Origin: Yes71-27 sp040758635
GTDB lineage: Bacteria > Bacillota > Desulfotomaculia > Desulfotomaculales > Ammonificaceae
DNA length: 31,839 nucleotides
NCBI GenBank assembly: GCA_040758635.1
Contig: JBFLVI010000028.1
Coordinates: 1-31,839 of the forward strand
Reading direction: 5' to 3'
Both the position numbers and the translations under genes were made by a program. This document shows, in pieces, positions 8,056 to 15,077 of the stretch. The notes under the pieces are model-generated. The model did no database searches, was not told the origin of the DNA, and saw only the letters and a program-made list of their open reading frames with translations. Within the stretch, counting starts at the first letter, position 1. Every line of letters begins with the position of its first letter.

Positions 8056-8732
8056 TTATTTTCGCTTACCTTGGGGTAACTCCAGCGCCTTACTTTCGTG
8101 AGCAACCTTCCGGTAAATGAGGTACGAAAAGACGAGCGGCACTATCGCCATCACGGCTAAGCAGGCGACAAATGCCTGGGTACCCCAGGGTGCCCGGACC
8201 GGCGCCAGCGCAAGGCAGATTAAGCCCCCGATAACCCAAACTTTCGATGCCAGCCGGTGGGTACGCCGCCAGACCTCCTCGTTGGCCAGGGTCCAGGGTA
8301 CTCGTATGCCTACAAAGAAGTTTGGTCGTATCTGCCCCATTACGTTGCCGGTGATGACAAAAAGGAGAGCGATACCCCCGTTAACAATCAACTCTGTGTC
8401 TATGTTGTAACCGACGGCCTCCGCCTTAGAAATGGTGAAGGTGCCGGCCATAAAATGACCGTTACCAAGCGTAGCAGCCGGTAGACACCGCCGAAACGGG
8501 CGTAATTCTTGCGCCACGGGTCAATCAAAGGTACCAGGAGCATCAAAAGGTAAAGGCCCAAGATCATCACCGGTTCAAAGAGGGCCCAGCTAAGAGGCAT
8601 CTCTTCCGGAAGTCTCAGATGGACGACGATTGCCCCGGTGAACAGCCCGGCGATGATTACCCACAGCGGCCAGTCCGGCTTCAGGGTCTCCCAGGTGAGG
8701 GAATAGCCTTCGCTTTTATTTTCTTCCGGCAC
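8056..8732 (-). pseudogene. SdpI-family immunity/membrane protein, frameshifted
   Basis: SdpI in Bacillus protects against the SdpC toxin and signals to SdpR. The N-terminal half, in one frame from the GTG at 8732, reads LPEEMPLSWALFEPVMILGLY and DPWRKNYARFGGVYRLLRLV (DUF1648 part). The C-terminal half, in another frame, reads TGNVMGQIRPNFFVGIRVP and NEEVWRRTHRLASKVW (SdpI part). Adding one T to the run of four T's (8452-8455) on the coding strand joins them smoothly as RLVTVIFMAGTFTIS. The protein also lacks about a dozen residues usually found between the LPEEMPLSW-like motif and the next membrane helix. It overlaps the end of sdpR by 52 bases. Either a broken gene or a homopolymer sequencing error. 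Confidence 0.8.
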
Positions 8733-9067
8733 GACCTGCCACCACCCCTTTTCTCTCCGCCGCCTTTGCTATTTGTAGCCGCCTCACCCGCTTCCTTTTG
8801 AGACCTCTCGCCCGAAACCGCAAGGAACCAGGCCGTCGCCTCCTGGAAAACGGTCGTGTTCAGCGAGTAATAGATATGCTGGCCCTTCCGGTAGTCCTGC
8901 ACTAAGTTCGCCTGCTTGAGCACGTTCAGGTGGTGCGAAATAGTCGGCCAGGAGACCTTAAACCGGGCGGCAATCTCTCCCGCCGTCAGGTCCCCATCCC
9001 GCAGGAGCCGCAGGATCTCCCGCCGCGTCTCGTCTGCCAGCGCCTTGAAAACCAGGCCTAACGACAC
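8681..9067 (-). CDS. SdpR-like ArsR-family transcriptional repressor
   Basis: A winged-helix regulator of about 128 aa. It begins with LGLVFKALADETRREILRLL, then the recognition region LTAGEIAARFKVSWPTISHH and the wing YRKGQHIYYSLNTTVFQEA. This matches SdpR of Bacillus more closely than metal sensors, and there is no ELCVCDL metal site. GGAGG lies 8 bases ahead of the GTG at 9067; an in-frame GTG at 9082 is less well placed. The last 40 or so residues (from SGERSQKEA on) are a charged, low-complexity tail not present in the roughly 90-aa SdpR of Bacillus, and this part overlaps the sdpI start. It should repress its own sdpRI operon. Confidence 0.88.
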   Translation of the reverse strand: MSLGLVFKALADETRREILRLLRDGDLTAGEIAARFKVSWPTISHHLNVLKQANLVQDYRKGQHIYYSLNTTVFQEATAWFLAVSGERSQKEAGEAATNSKGGGEKRGGGRSCRKKIKAKAIPSPGRP

Positions 9068-9136
9068 TTCTTCACCCTCCACTGACCGTTCTTGCTTGTA
9101 TAGCGGCCGGCCGTCAGCATTAAACCCAAACGGGCG

Positions 9137-9328
9137 TCAGCAAAAATCGTTATCACGTCTGCCTTTAAGATTTTCGGCGATCTCCTTCAGGACGGCGGCG
9201 ATCGCCTCGTGCGCTTTCATTAACCGCCACGCCGCAACCAAGAGAACAAGATAACCGGCCAGCATCAGCAGCCAGGGAATGACCACGAGAAAAAGTTCCA
9301 CCGGTGCTATGCCTGGCATGACATCCAT
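9137..9328 (-). CDS. Small single-span membrane protein
   Basis: About 63 aa starting MDVMPGIAPVELFLVV, with one long hydrophobic region (about residues 9-36) and a charged amphipathic C-terminus ending LKGRRDNDFC. AGGTG lies six bases before the ATG at 9328. The frame is open to 9418, but the upstream part is not membrane-like and has no better start. It lies 69 bases upstream of sdpR on the same strand. No family recognised. Confidence 0.55.
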   Translation of the reverse strand: MDVMPGIAPVELFLVVIPWLLMLAGYLVLLVAAWRLMKAHEAIAAVLKEIAENLKGRRDNDFC

Positions 9329-9479
9329 GATAGCACCTACCCCCCTTCCATAATTTCTTCCCGGAACGGCACCTGTTTCGCTTGCTGTGAAACGGAACAG
9401 GGGCGGCAGGGGAGACAATTCCTCTGCCTAACCCGTTAGCCGCAACGGGAACGGGAGTTCCCGGGTCTGCCGACAGATT

Positions 9480-9905
9480 CTATTCACGCAGCTTTGGCGA
9501 ATTGAACCATAGTCCGGAAACAAGGTTCTTTTCTTCGTACTTCTGGAAAACTACCTTGACCTCGACCCCTTTTTCTTTTTCAAACTCTGCATCGTAAATG
9601 ACAATCGTGGCCGGTCCCTGCTTCAGGACTTTGGAAACCGTTCTCGACTTGTAGAGGCCGACCTTCGATACGATCTGCTGGCGCATCTGGTTAAAAACCG
9701 GTTCGGGCAAACCGTTTTTCATCTGCTCGTCAAAATCTCTGGAAAACTTGGTGTAATTCCCTTCGTTAAAGCCTTCGAGCAGGTTGTCAGCAATTGGGTC
9801 TGCATACGGCAGGACGCTTTGCTGGTCTACGGAAACGTCGGCTTTCCTGGAACAGCCACCCAGTACAAGTAAGAAGCAGGTGGCTAACAGCAAAACCTTT
9901 TTCAT
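9480..9905 (-). CDS. DUF3887-type secreted lipoprotein
   Basis: A 141-aa protein with a lipoprotein signal peptide: KK, a hydrophobic stretch LLLATCFLLVLGGC and the lipidated C18. The mature part starts with a helix-forming segment (YADPIADNLLEGFNEGNYTKFSRDFD) and continues with a cystatin/NTF2-like fold; TKFSRDFDEQMK is typical of DUF3887. AGGGACCTC lies upstream of the ATG. The domain is found alone or with peptidases and its function is unknown. The gene has its own promoter region with an inverted repeat (10028-10059). Confidence 0.82.
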   Translation of the reverse strand: MKKVLLLATCFLLVLGGCSRKADVSVDQQSVLPYADPIADNLLEGFNEGNYTKFSRDFDEQMKNGLPEPVFNQMRQQIVSKVGLYKSRTVSKVLKQGPATIVIYDAEFEKEKGVEVKVVFQKYEEKNLVSGLWFNSPKLRE

Positions 9906-10027
9906 GAGGTCCCTTCCTTTCTATGATATAACTCACTTTTGCAGCCACAGCGACCTGAAAACCCTGCTTCTACCAGTCTCACCCCCGTTTGTTTCGCGGC
10001 ATGTTGTGAATGATCGGTAATTACTTT

Positions 10028-10059
10028 GATATTTAGTAAAACATCTAAATATCCGTCAA
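10028..10059 (-). promoter_or_regulatory. Promoter with a 9-bp inverted-repeat operator ahead of the DUF3887 gene
   Basis: GATATTTAG and CTAAATATC (10028-10036 and 10045-10053) are perfect inverse complements with an 8-base spacer. On the minus strand a good -35 hexamer, TTGACG (10059-10054), abuts the repeat, and a weak -10-like CTAAAT follows after 17 bases inside the other arm. A protein bound here would cover the promoter. The start codon at 9905 is about 110 bases further on. Confidence 0.5.
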
Positions 10060-10122
10060 CCCTAATTTACCATACTGGATACCGGTTCGCAGTACCGAGC
10101 CGTTGAAAAAATCAGGGAGGGA

Positions 10123-10172
10123 TATAGAAAAAACCTGAAAATTATCAGGCCCCACCTTCTCAAGTGGGGCCC
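10123..10172 (-). terminator. Terminator after the SLH-domain gene
   Basis: On the minus strand GGCCCCAC-8-GTGGGGCC makes an eight-pair stem, followed by a second small hairpin CCTGA-6-TCAGG and a run of six T's. It begins 17 bases after the stop codon of the SLH gene. Confidence 0.75.
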
Positions 10173-10188
10173 GCGGTTCTGTTTACTT

Positions 10189-11532
10189 TTACTCCGGCGC
10201 ACTTTCTTCCCCTACCGGGGGAAGCGTTATCTCCGGTGCGTTTGCCGCCTCCGGCGGCAAGACCACTGTTATCCCGCTGCCGTACTCGTAATCCGTGAAG
10301 TGCATCACCGTCTCGACCGCCTCCAGCGGGTTCGGCTGCCCGCCCATCATCTCTTTATACACGGCTACCGTTTTGAGGTCGCCGCCGTAGAGGAGAAGGT
10401 CGTCCTTGCCGATGTAGAGCCGCCCCCAGTAGGAGATGGCCGGGAAAAAGTCGGCCGTCGGCATCACCTTCTGCAATTCTTCGCTGCCCTTGTCCAATGC
10501 CTTCAGAAGGAGGGCGGGGTCGTCCACCCGGCCGTAAGCGCCGATCTCGTAAATCTCCCGGTCACCGAACTTTGTCGCCCCGAGCAACTGGTAGTGGAGG
10601 TAAGGTCTCAGCTCCGGCGGCAAAACCTGGTTGCGCGTGTTCGTCAAGTACTCGGTTAAACCCTGCCCGAACTCCCGCGGCCACCGCTGCCAGACCTTCT
10701 CTCCGGTCTGCGGGTCGGTAAACCCGGAGTAAACGTTGCCGTCAACCACGAAAAAGTCGGCGGTGAGTACCACCGGCCTACCTTCTATCACCGTATCAAT
10801 CCGGCTCGTCGTCGCCACGTTTCCCGGCGCCTGGAAGGTGGTGGTCATCTCCATGTGCCCTGTTTCCCCTCCGGTGCCGCTTGCACCGGAGCGCAGCCGC
10901 GTGGCGATATCCATGATCGTTTTGCCCCGAAAGGCGGTCACCTTGGCCATAGCCGCCGCGTTCTTTTCTACAATCGCTAACGCCTCCGGGTCGCTGCCGA
11001 AGACCCGGCTCAGGAAACTGGCCGCCTCAGCAACGGTAAGCCTTTCCTCCGGCGCGGCCGCTGCCGGGGCGATTCCCTGGCTATACATCCAGTTGTAAAG
11101 CGAAGCCGCCCAGTGACCTTGGGGCAGGGGACCCCTCTCAGTGGAACTGATGGTGGTGAAGAGGCCGAAGGTCCGCGCCACGAGCACCACCGCTTCGGTG
11201 CGCGTTACCGGCCTTTCCGGTTGCAGGGTGCCGTCGGGGTAGCCGGTAATAATGCCTTTCTCTTTCAGCGTAGCCACCGCTCCGGCGTACCAGGCGTCAG
11301 GGGCTACATCCTTTGCCACCAGCCCCTTCACCGGGCTTTGCGGGATCGCGGCCGCTTTCACCAGCATCGCCGCAAAGTCAGCCCGCGTCGCCAGCTCTCC
11401 TGCCGCTGGCGGTTGCGGCAGAACGGCCAGCAGATCGTCCGCCGCCACCGGGCCGGCAGCCAGCGCCGCCGGTACTAACAAAAAGACTGCCAACACCACC
11501 GCCAGCAGCACCGTAGTAATCCGTCGCGCCAT
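10189..11532 (-). CDS. SLH-domain cell-surface protein
   Basis: A 447-aa secreted protein. The signal peptide has an RR start, a hydrophobic core LLAVVLAVFLLVPAALA and an ALA-A cleavage site near residue 26. Residues about 40-180 hold up to three S-layer homology repeats. The clearest has KDVAPDAWYAGAVATLKEKG followed by IITGYPDGTLQPERPVTRTE; the others are weaker. These anchor proteins to pyruvylated wall polymers. The remaining 260 residues form a beta-rich domain (TTTFQAPGNVATTSRIDTV, FFVVDGNVYSGF) that resembles lipoprotein-carrier-like folds such as those of LolA or LppX; this is only a resemblance. The ATG has AGGAGG at the ideal distance. A terminator follows directly. Confidence 0.85.
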   Translation of the reverse strand: MARRITTVLLAVVLAVFLLVPAALAAGPVAADDLLAVLPQPPAAGELATRADFAAMLVKAAAIPQSPVKGLVAKDVAPDAWYAGAVATLKEKGIITGYPDGTLQPERPVTRTEAVVLVARTFGLFTTISSTERGPLPQGHWAASLYNWMYSQGIAPAAAAPEERLTVAEAASFLSRVFGSDPEALAIVEKNAAAMAKVTAFRGKTIMDIATRLRSGASGTGGETGHMEMTTTFQAPGNVATTSRIDTVIEGRPVVLTADFFVVDGNVYSGFTDPQTGEKVWQRWPREFGQGLTEYLTNTRNQVLPPELRPYLHYQLLGATKFGDREIYEIGAYGRVDDPALLLKALDKGSEELQKVMPTADFFPAISYWGRLYIGKDDLLLYGGDLKTVAVYKEMMGGQPNPLEAVETVMHFTDYEYGSGITVVLPPEAANAPEITLPPVGEESAPE

Positions 11533-11629
11533 TTTCTTCCTCCTAACCGCTTGGTTTTTTGGAGCGCTCTCTTTTTAGGAAATTTTGGCTGCCCGACCAC
11601 CTCCTCCACGCCGAGAAACTAATTCTTCG

Positions 11630-11790
11630 AAGGCCGCCTCTTTGGGGGCCGCAGCGAGAATCCGCCGCTTCTCCGGATACCGGGCGCTTTTTGACGCTCC
11701 CGCTGCTGCTCGGATACAACTTACCAGTGCGGCTTATCTGGTTCCCTACGAGGCCAAGACAACATCCTCGTGCCTTCAGCTACGAGCAAG
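11630..11790 (-). ncRNA. Possible structured RNA upstream of the SLH gene
   Basis: No convincing coding frame covers this stretch, yet it is full of stems. Read on the minus strand: CTCGT-10-ACGAG (11767-11786), ACCAG-10-CTGGT (11723-11742), a ten-pair stem with two G-T pairs closing 11651-11706, and CCGG-TAT-CCGG inside that stem. All GC content is high while the flanks are AT-rich. It lies about 100-260 bases ahead of the SLH start codon, in the same direction. It might be a regulatory leader or the remnant of a mobile RNA element. I could not match it to a known riboswitch from memory. Confidence 0.35.
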
Positions 11791-11861
11791 TTCCTCACAA
11801 CTGCCTGCGGTCGGAAGGAATAATGACTTGATAACAATTTCATATAATAAAAGCCCGAATA

Positions 11862-11883
11862 CTAAATAGATTTTGCTGAAAAA
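11862..11883 (+). repeat. Left terminal inverted repeat of the IS
   Basis: Core AGATTTTGCTGAAAAA. It differs from the right repeat by T/C at one core position and A/T at one outer position. Confidence 0.8.
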
Positions 11884-11921
11884 CTCAGTCATAAAGATCC
11901 TTGAAAAACGCAGATAAATCA

Positions 11922-11990
11922 AGGGATTCCGGTCTCCGTAGCGAATTGTTCTAAGTGACTAAACCCAAACAATGCCAGGAGGGAATCCCT
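11922..11990 (+). promoter_or_regulatory. Hairpin covering the first ribosome site of the IS
   Basis: AGGGATTCC (11922-11930) pairs perfectly with GGAATCCCT (11982-11990). The 3' arm overlaps the end of the AGGAGGG Shine-Dalgarno (11977-11983) and reaches the base before the ATG at 11991. A second stem, ATTGTT with AACAAT (11945-11950, 11968-11973), lies inside. Transcripts that read in from outside the element would fold and hide the site, a known way for insertion sequences to limit transposase. Confidence 0.55.
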
Positions 11991-12044
11991 ATGATGATCA
12001 TGGTTCAACATGCAAACTCAAATCCCTGCGGAGGTGAGAATTAA
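11991..12044 (+). CDS. 17-codon leader ORF coupled to the transposase
   Basis: Starts ATG ATG ATC ATG and encodes MMIMVQHANSNPCGGEN. AGGAGGG lies eight bases upstream. Its TAA stop shares one base with the ATG of the transposase (TAATG), and the transposase Shine-Dalgarno GGAGGTGAG lies inside the leader. That arrangement suggests translational coupling: ribosomes that finish the leader reopen the transposase start. No known peptide family. Confidence 0.5.
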   Translation: MMIMVQHANSNPCGGEN

Positions 12045-13437
12045 TGTTGCGCCTCCGGCAGGAAAAGAGCAGGCAACTGTCGTTGCTGGACCACCTGTTA
12101 CCGCCCGAGGTAGGTGAGCTTCCAGAAGATTTGGCCAAGTTGGACGCCTGGTTGGATGATGAGCGGTTCTTTGCACCGTTTCGGGACAAATACCACCAGC
12201 GATTAGGGCGGCCCTCCGTGCCGGCGGAGACCTATTTGCGGATGATCGCTCTCAAACACCAGTACGGACTCAGTGACCGGGAGGCTTGTGCCCTGGTAAA
12301 CGACCGGATCAGTTGGCGCCGGTTTTGTCGGATTGCCTGGACCGAGCCGGTGCCCCATCCCAGCAGCCTAACAAAGATTCGGCAGCGGCTGGACTCCGAC
12401 GGGAGCGACCACATGGCCTTACTAAATGCCCACTTGGTCCGGAAAGCGCGGGAACAGGGACTGCTGAAGAGCCGGAAGGTCCGCATAGACACTACGGTGA
12501 TAGAGGCCAACGTCCATCATCCTACCGACGCTCATCTAATCGCAGACACAGTACGGGTGGTGACGCGCCTCGCGAAACACGTTCAGGCCGCTACTGGGGA
12601 GGCCGGGGCAGCTATTCGGAACCGTACGCGTAGCATCCCAAGAAACGGGTGCTCCAGGTCACCAAGGTGCTGAAGCGGCGCACCGGTGAAGCAGTACAGG
12701 AAGTGCGCCGGATTACCACAGAGATGGCCGACATCGCGGAAAAGACCCTGCATGCCGGCCGGAAAGCAGCCCAACACCTGCGCCAGCACGTCCAGAACCT
12801 TTCCGATACAGTTCAAGCCAAGCAACAGCGCCTCACTACACAGTTGGAGAAAGTCTTGGATATAGGAGAATTGGTACTAAAACAAGCACGTCAGGTATGC
12901 GCTGGCCAGCTAAAGCTTCCGGAGCGCGTGGTGAGCATTTTTGATCCGGAGGCACGGCCCATCCGACGCGGCAAAGCGCACCGAGAAAATGAGTTCGGCT
13001 ATAAAGTACGCCTGACCGAAAGTGCGGAGCGGCTGGTGACTGAATATAGCGTTATGAAAGGTAATCCGGCAGACAAGGAATTACTCATCCCAGGGGTTAA
13101 GGAACATATCCGCCGCACCAGCCGGGTGCCGGAACGCATCGTCACCGACCGTGGGTTTTGGGACCCAGGCAATGAACACGCTTTAGAGGAAATGGGCATA
13201 CGAAAAATCAGTCTACCTTATAAGGGTAAACGTAGTCGCAGTCGCACTGAGCACGAACGCCAATCCTGGTTCCGACGCCTTCAGCGCTGGCGAGCAGGTC
13301 AGGAAGGCACGATCAGTGTGCTGAAACGTCGCTATGGACTCGACCGAACGCTGTACCGGCTACTGGGCGGCTGCCGATGCTGGGTGGGCGGAGCCATCTG
13401 GGGATACAATCTGAACCGGATTGCCCAACTGGCCTAA
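12044..13437 (+). pseudogene. DDE transposase (ISNCY-like), split over two frames
   Basis: The first frame (12044-12673) carries the DUF772-like N-terminus (LDDERFFAPFRDKYHQRLGR, SVPAETYLRMIALKHQYGLS, ISWRRFCRIAWTEPVPHPSS) and the first catalytic Asp in VRIDTTVIEANVHHPTD. The second frame (open from 12649) carries a helical insert, then the second Asp in RIVTDRGFWDPGNEH and a Glu in RAGQEGTISVLKRRYGLDRT. All three DDE residues are therefore present. The frames differ by -1 and the switch must fall near 12634-12650, around CATCCCAAGAAACGGG. It could be an ordinary frameshift mutation, a sequencing error or a programmed slip; I see no textbook slippery heptamer. GGAGGTGAG precedes the ATG. Confidence 0.85.
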
Positions 13438-13509
13438 GCTGGGTAGCAACACCAAACCATGATCAATTGTCAAAGATCGATGGTGCCGAGAAGTAATCAC
13501 AAAACCTCT

Positions 13510-13531
13510 TTTTTCAGCAGAATCTAATTAG
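13510..13531 (-). repeat. Right terminal inverted repeat of the IS
   Basis: Inverse of the left repeat with 20 of 22 positions identical. It ends 41 bases before the next gene, so the element sits where the promoter of that operon should be. Confidence 0.8.
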
Positions 13532-13572
13532 CGACTGTATTCAACTGATATTTTAGGGGAGAGCGGAAAGAT

Positions 13573-15075
13573 ATGATGCCGGACTGGATAGCCGTGGGGA
13601 TAGGTGCTGCCGGGGCGGCGGCAGGGATTGTTGCCGGGGGCGGGCGGTCGCCGGCGGCGCGGGAGGAGCCCGGCGTTTGGAAGGTTGCGGTTACCGTAGC
13701 TGTAGCTACGGTATTTTTATTTGCGTTGACATTAATCAAATCGCCTTACTCGCCCGGGGTGAACACGGGGTACGGGATTCTGATCGGGGGCCTTCTCGGT
13801 GCTGCGGCGGGAATAACGGCCGGGCGCGCATCCGAAAAAACAGCCTGGAGGGCCGTCCTGGCGGCAGCGGCGCCGCCTTCCCTCGCCCTGCTCGGCGGCG
13901 GCCTCATTCTCCTGCTCTTCGGCGCGGAGTCACTGCCGGTGCTCGGCGGCTTCTTGGCCGGTGCGGTGCTCGCCGCGGTCCTATTCCGCCTGGCGCTGCC
14001 GGCGGCTGCCGGCGTGGAACTGTGGGCGCTTACGGCGGCAACCGCCGGCGCGACGCTGATGCTATCGGCGTTCCGCTTCGACGCCGCAACGGATTTCCTC
14101 TGGTGGCGCGCACCGCTGATGGTGCTTGCGGCGGCGGTGGTCGCCCAGGTCGTCGGGGCGACTGCGGCGCGGGAAGGCAAGGGGTTTGCGCTGCCGGCGC
14201 TGATCGCTTCGTGCATTACCCTCGGTTTGGTCGCCTTGTTTGCCTGGCGCGTCTTCCCGGACTGGGACCTGCTCTGGGTAGCCGCCGCGGGAGCAGGCAC
14301 TTTCGCGCTGGCGGCCTGGCTTTCGGCAGCACGAACCGTCAGCACCCAGGCGGCGGCCATCGCGGCCCTGATAGTGGTCGCCTATGCAGCGGTAGGGTTC
14401 CGGCTGCTCGGCGGTTTCGGCGTCGGGATCGGATTGCTTGCTGCCTGGCCTCTATTGATGTCGCTGACGGCGCCCCTCCTTCGGGCGGGGCCGGAACCCG
14501 GCGAGGGCGCGGGAGCAACCCGCGCGCTGAGCTACGCGGTCTTTATCGGCTGCGGCGTACTCCTTTACCGGCTGTTCCTTGAGATTTACGCCGGTGAACT
14601 GCACGGGCTGGACCTTTACCCGCACTATACCTTTGTGGCCCTTGTGTTCGGGGCCGTTTTTCCGGTAGCGCTGTCGTCGCTCTTTCCGCCCGCACCCGCA
14701 CCCCGGCCGCTCGCCCGGCGGCTTACCGGGGGCGTTCTTCTGTGGGTGCTCGCTGTTTCGACACCCCTGGTGCTCCTGACCGTCTGGGGGTTCAAGGCGG
14801 CGCTCGGATTTCTCGCCGGCTCGGTCGCGGCGGGTGCGTTCGTGCTTTTCGCCGGTACGGGCTCTCTGGGTGTGATAAGCCCGCGCTTCGTCGAACCGGC
14901 GCTGTTAACGCTGGCCGCCCAGGTCTCGGCGGTCCAGTTCTCCGGACTGTTCAAAGAAATAGCTCAGGGGCCGCGTCTGACAAAGGTGATTGTTTTAGTC
15001 GCCGCGGCGGCGGCCGGGCTGCTCCTGGTAAAGGTCTGGTCCGTCCTCAACCGCAGCGCTATCGAGGAGGAATAA
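13573..15075 (+). CDS. Polytopic membrane protein of the alpha-2-macroglobulin operon
   Basis: A 500-aa, very hydrophobic protein, rich in Ala, Gly, Leu and Val, with about a dozen predicted membrane segments spread over the whole length (for example residues 38-56, 66-82, 95-118, 125-150, 325-345, 470-490). There are no recognisable catalytic motifs. Two adjacent ATGs (13573, 13576) are possible starts, with AGGGGAG upstream. The stop codon lies two bases before the start of the macroglobulin gene, so the two are translated together. I do not recognise the family. It may be a membrane partner or anchor for the macroglobulin. The promoter region has been replaced by the IS end. Confidence 0.7.
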   Translation: MMPDWIAVGIGAAGAAAGIVAGGGRSPAAREEPGVWKVAVTVAVATVFLFALTLIKSPYSPGVNTGYGILIGGLLGAAAGITAGRASEKTAWRAVLAAAAPPSLALLGGGLILLLFGAESLPVLGGFLAGAVLAAVLFRLALPAAAGVELWALTAATAGATLMLSAFRFDAATDFLWWRAPLMVLAAAVVAQVVGATAAREGKGFALPALIASCITLGLVALFAWRVFPDWDLLWVAAAGAGTFALAAWLSAARTVSTQAAAIAALIVVAYAAVGFRLLGGFGVGIGLLAAWPLLMSLTAPLLRAGPEPGEGAGATRALSYAVFIGCGVLLYRLFLEIYAGELHGLDLYPHYTFVALVFGAVFPVALSSLFPPAPAPRPLARRLTGGVLLWVLAVSTPLVLLTVWGFKAALGFLAGSVAAGAFVLFAGTGSLGVISPRFVEPALLTLAAQVSAVQFSGLFKEIAQGPRLTKVIVLVAAAAAGLLLVKVWSVLNRSAIEEE

Positions 15076-15077
15076 TA

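Larger units (their letters stand above)
11862..13531 (+). mobile_element. Complete insertion sequence (ISNCY-like), about 1.67 kb
   Basis: The element is bounded by 22-bp inverted repeats that match in 20 positions (left CTAAATAGATTTTGCTGAAA... and right the inverse of ...TTTCAGCAGAATCTAATTAG). Inside are a leader hairpin, a 17-codon ORF and a transposase in two frames. The outermost bases CTAA/TTAG may belong to the target and not the element; I could not define a clear target duplication. It sits between the SLH gene and the alpha-2-macroglobulin operon. Confidence 0.85.

Noticed and set aside
7977..8105. N-terminal extension of the PH-domain protein
   Set aside because: The extension overlaps the end of sdpI and has no ribosome site, whereas the ATG at 7976 has one.
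11721..11843. 40-codon frame on the minus strand (MKLLSSHYSFRPQ...)
   Set aside because: It has no ribosome site and runs through paired stems of the structured region. I considered a transposase tail but could not support it.
14742..15077. Upstream extension of the macroglobulin frame
   Set aside because: It lies within the membrane-protein gene in another frame; the ATG at 15078 has a strong GAGGAGG site and starts a signal segment.
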